DNA from: Flavobacteriaceae bacterium
GTDB taxonomy: Bacteria; Bacteroidota; Bacteroidia; Flavobacteriales; Flavobacteriaceae
Assembly (NCBI GenBank): GCA_016763215.1
Contig: JAESUF010000100.1
Span: 1-6,328 of the forward strand
Direction of reading: 5' to 3'
Length of the DNA stretch: 6,328 nucleotides
How positions within the stretch are numbered: the stretch's first letter is position 1; every line of letters starts with the position of its first letter. Made by a program: the position numbers and the translations under genes. A model generated the notes under the pieces. It was given only the letters and a program-made list of their open reading frames with translations, made no database searches and was not told where the DNA came from. Below are positions 6,176-6,328 of the stretch, piece by piece.

Positions 6176-6328
6176 ATGGCTATTTTTTCTGTTCCGAATA
6201 TAAAAATAGCTGGCTTATCTGCCTGTGTTCCAAAAACAACAGTGTCAAATTTAGCCTATGAAAACATTAGTTTAGCAGAAAGAGAATTACTTATTAAAAC
6301 AACGGGGATAAAAGAAAGAAAGGTTGCC
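6176..6328 (+). CDS. Second KAS III-like 3-oxoacyl-ACP synthase, N-terminal part only
   Basis: Only the first 51 codons are inside the window; the gene continues past the 3' edge. The start MAIFSVPNIKIAGLSACVP has the first beta strand and CVP turn typical of KAS III proteins, and LLIKTTGIKERKVA (38-51) matches the conserved TGIxxR segment that binds near the acyl entry site. It resembles the KAS III-like proteins found in Bacteroidota polysaccharide and secondary-metabolite clusters and is clearly not a copy of the upstream KAS III. The ATG at 6176 lies 3 bases after the ACP stop, so the genes are an operon. Catalytic residues lie beyond the window and cannot be checked. Confidence 0.85.
   Translation, partial: MAIFSVPNIKIAGLSACVPKTTVSNLAYENISLAERELLIKTTGIKERKVA

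Overview
The window most likely comes from a Bacteroidota genome, probably a flavobacterium. The evidence is the high A+T content, start codons preceded by A-rich leaders mostly lacking a Shine-Dalgarno sequence, a TTG/TAnnTTTG-type promoter candidate, and protein types common in that group. The genus cannot be told from the sequence. Every gene seen lies on the + strand.

Region 1 (about 1-3839) is a tightly packed operon. It begins with the 3' end of a gene cut by the window edge. That gene overlaps by 4 bases a GMC-family FAD oxidoreductase (194-1792) with a three-cysteine motif like the one holding an iron-sulfur cluster in bacterial FAD-glucose dehydrogenases. Next come a VioB-type ferritin-like protein with carboxylate/histidine metal-ligand motifs (1815-2945), an SRPBCC hydrophobic-pocket protein (2961-3404), and a small gene of unknown family broken by one in-frame TAA (3435-3839). 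Gaps are 15-30 bases. Together these look like an oxidative small-molecule pathway: a flavin oxidation, a possible non-heme iron step and a ligand-binding or cyclase-like protein. The substrate is unknown, and I recognise no characterised system with this exact gene set.

Region 2 (3858-4607) is a complete six-transmembrane voltage-gated potassium channel with an arginine-rich S4 and a TIGYGD selectivity filter. It starts 18 bases after the broken gene with no visible terminator between them, so it may be co-transcribed, though no functional link is evident.

Region 3 (4608-4914) is a non-coding gap of about 307 bases. It holds a weak terminator candidate, two Bacteroidota-type -7 elements, a 12-base direct repeat and a tiny ORF touching the next start codon. 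It is the natural boundary between two transcription units.

Region 4 (4915 to the end) starts a second operon: a complete KAS III-like ketoacyl-ACP synthase with Cys-His-Asn catalytic residues, a dedicated acyl carrier protein 1 base downstream, and the first 51 codons of a second, different KAS III-like protein. Such KAS III-ACP-KAS III sets typically make a specialised acyl group for secondary metabolites or for decorating surface polysaccharide sugars. The product cannot be determined because the cluster runs off the window.
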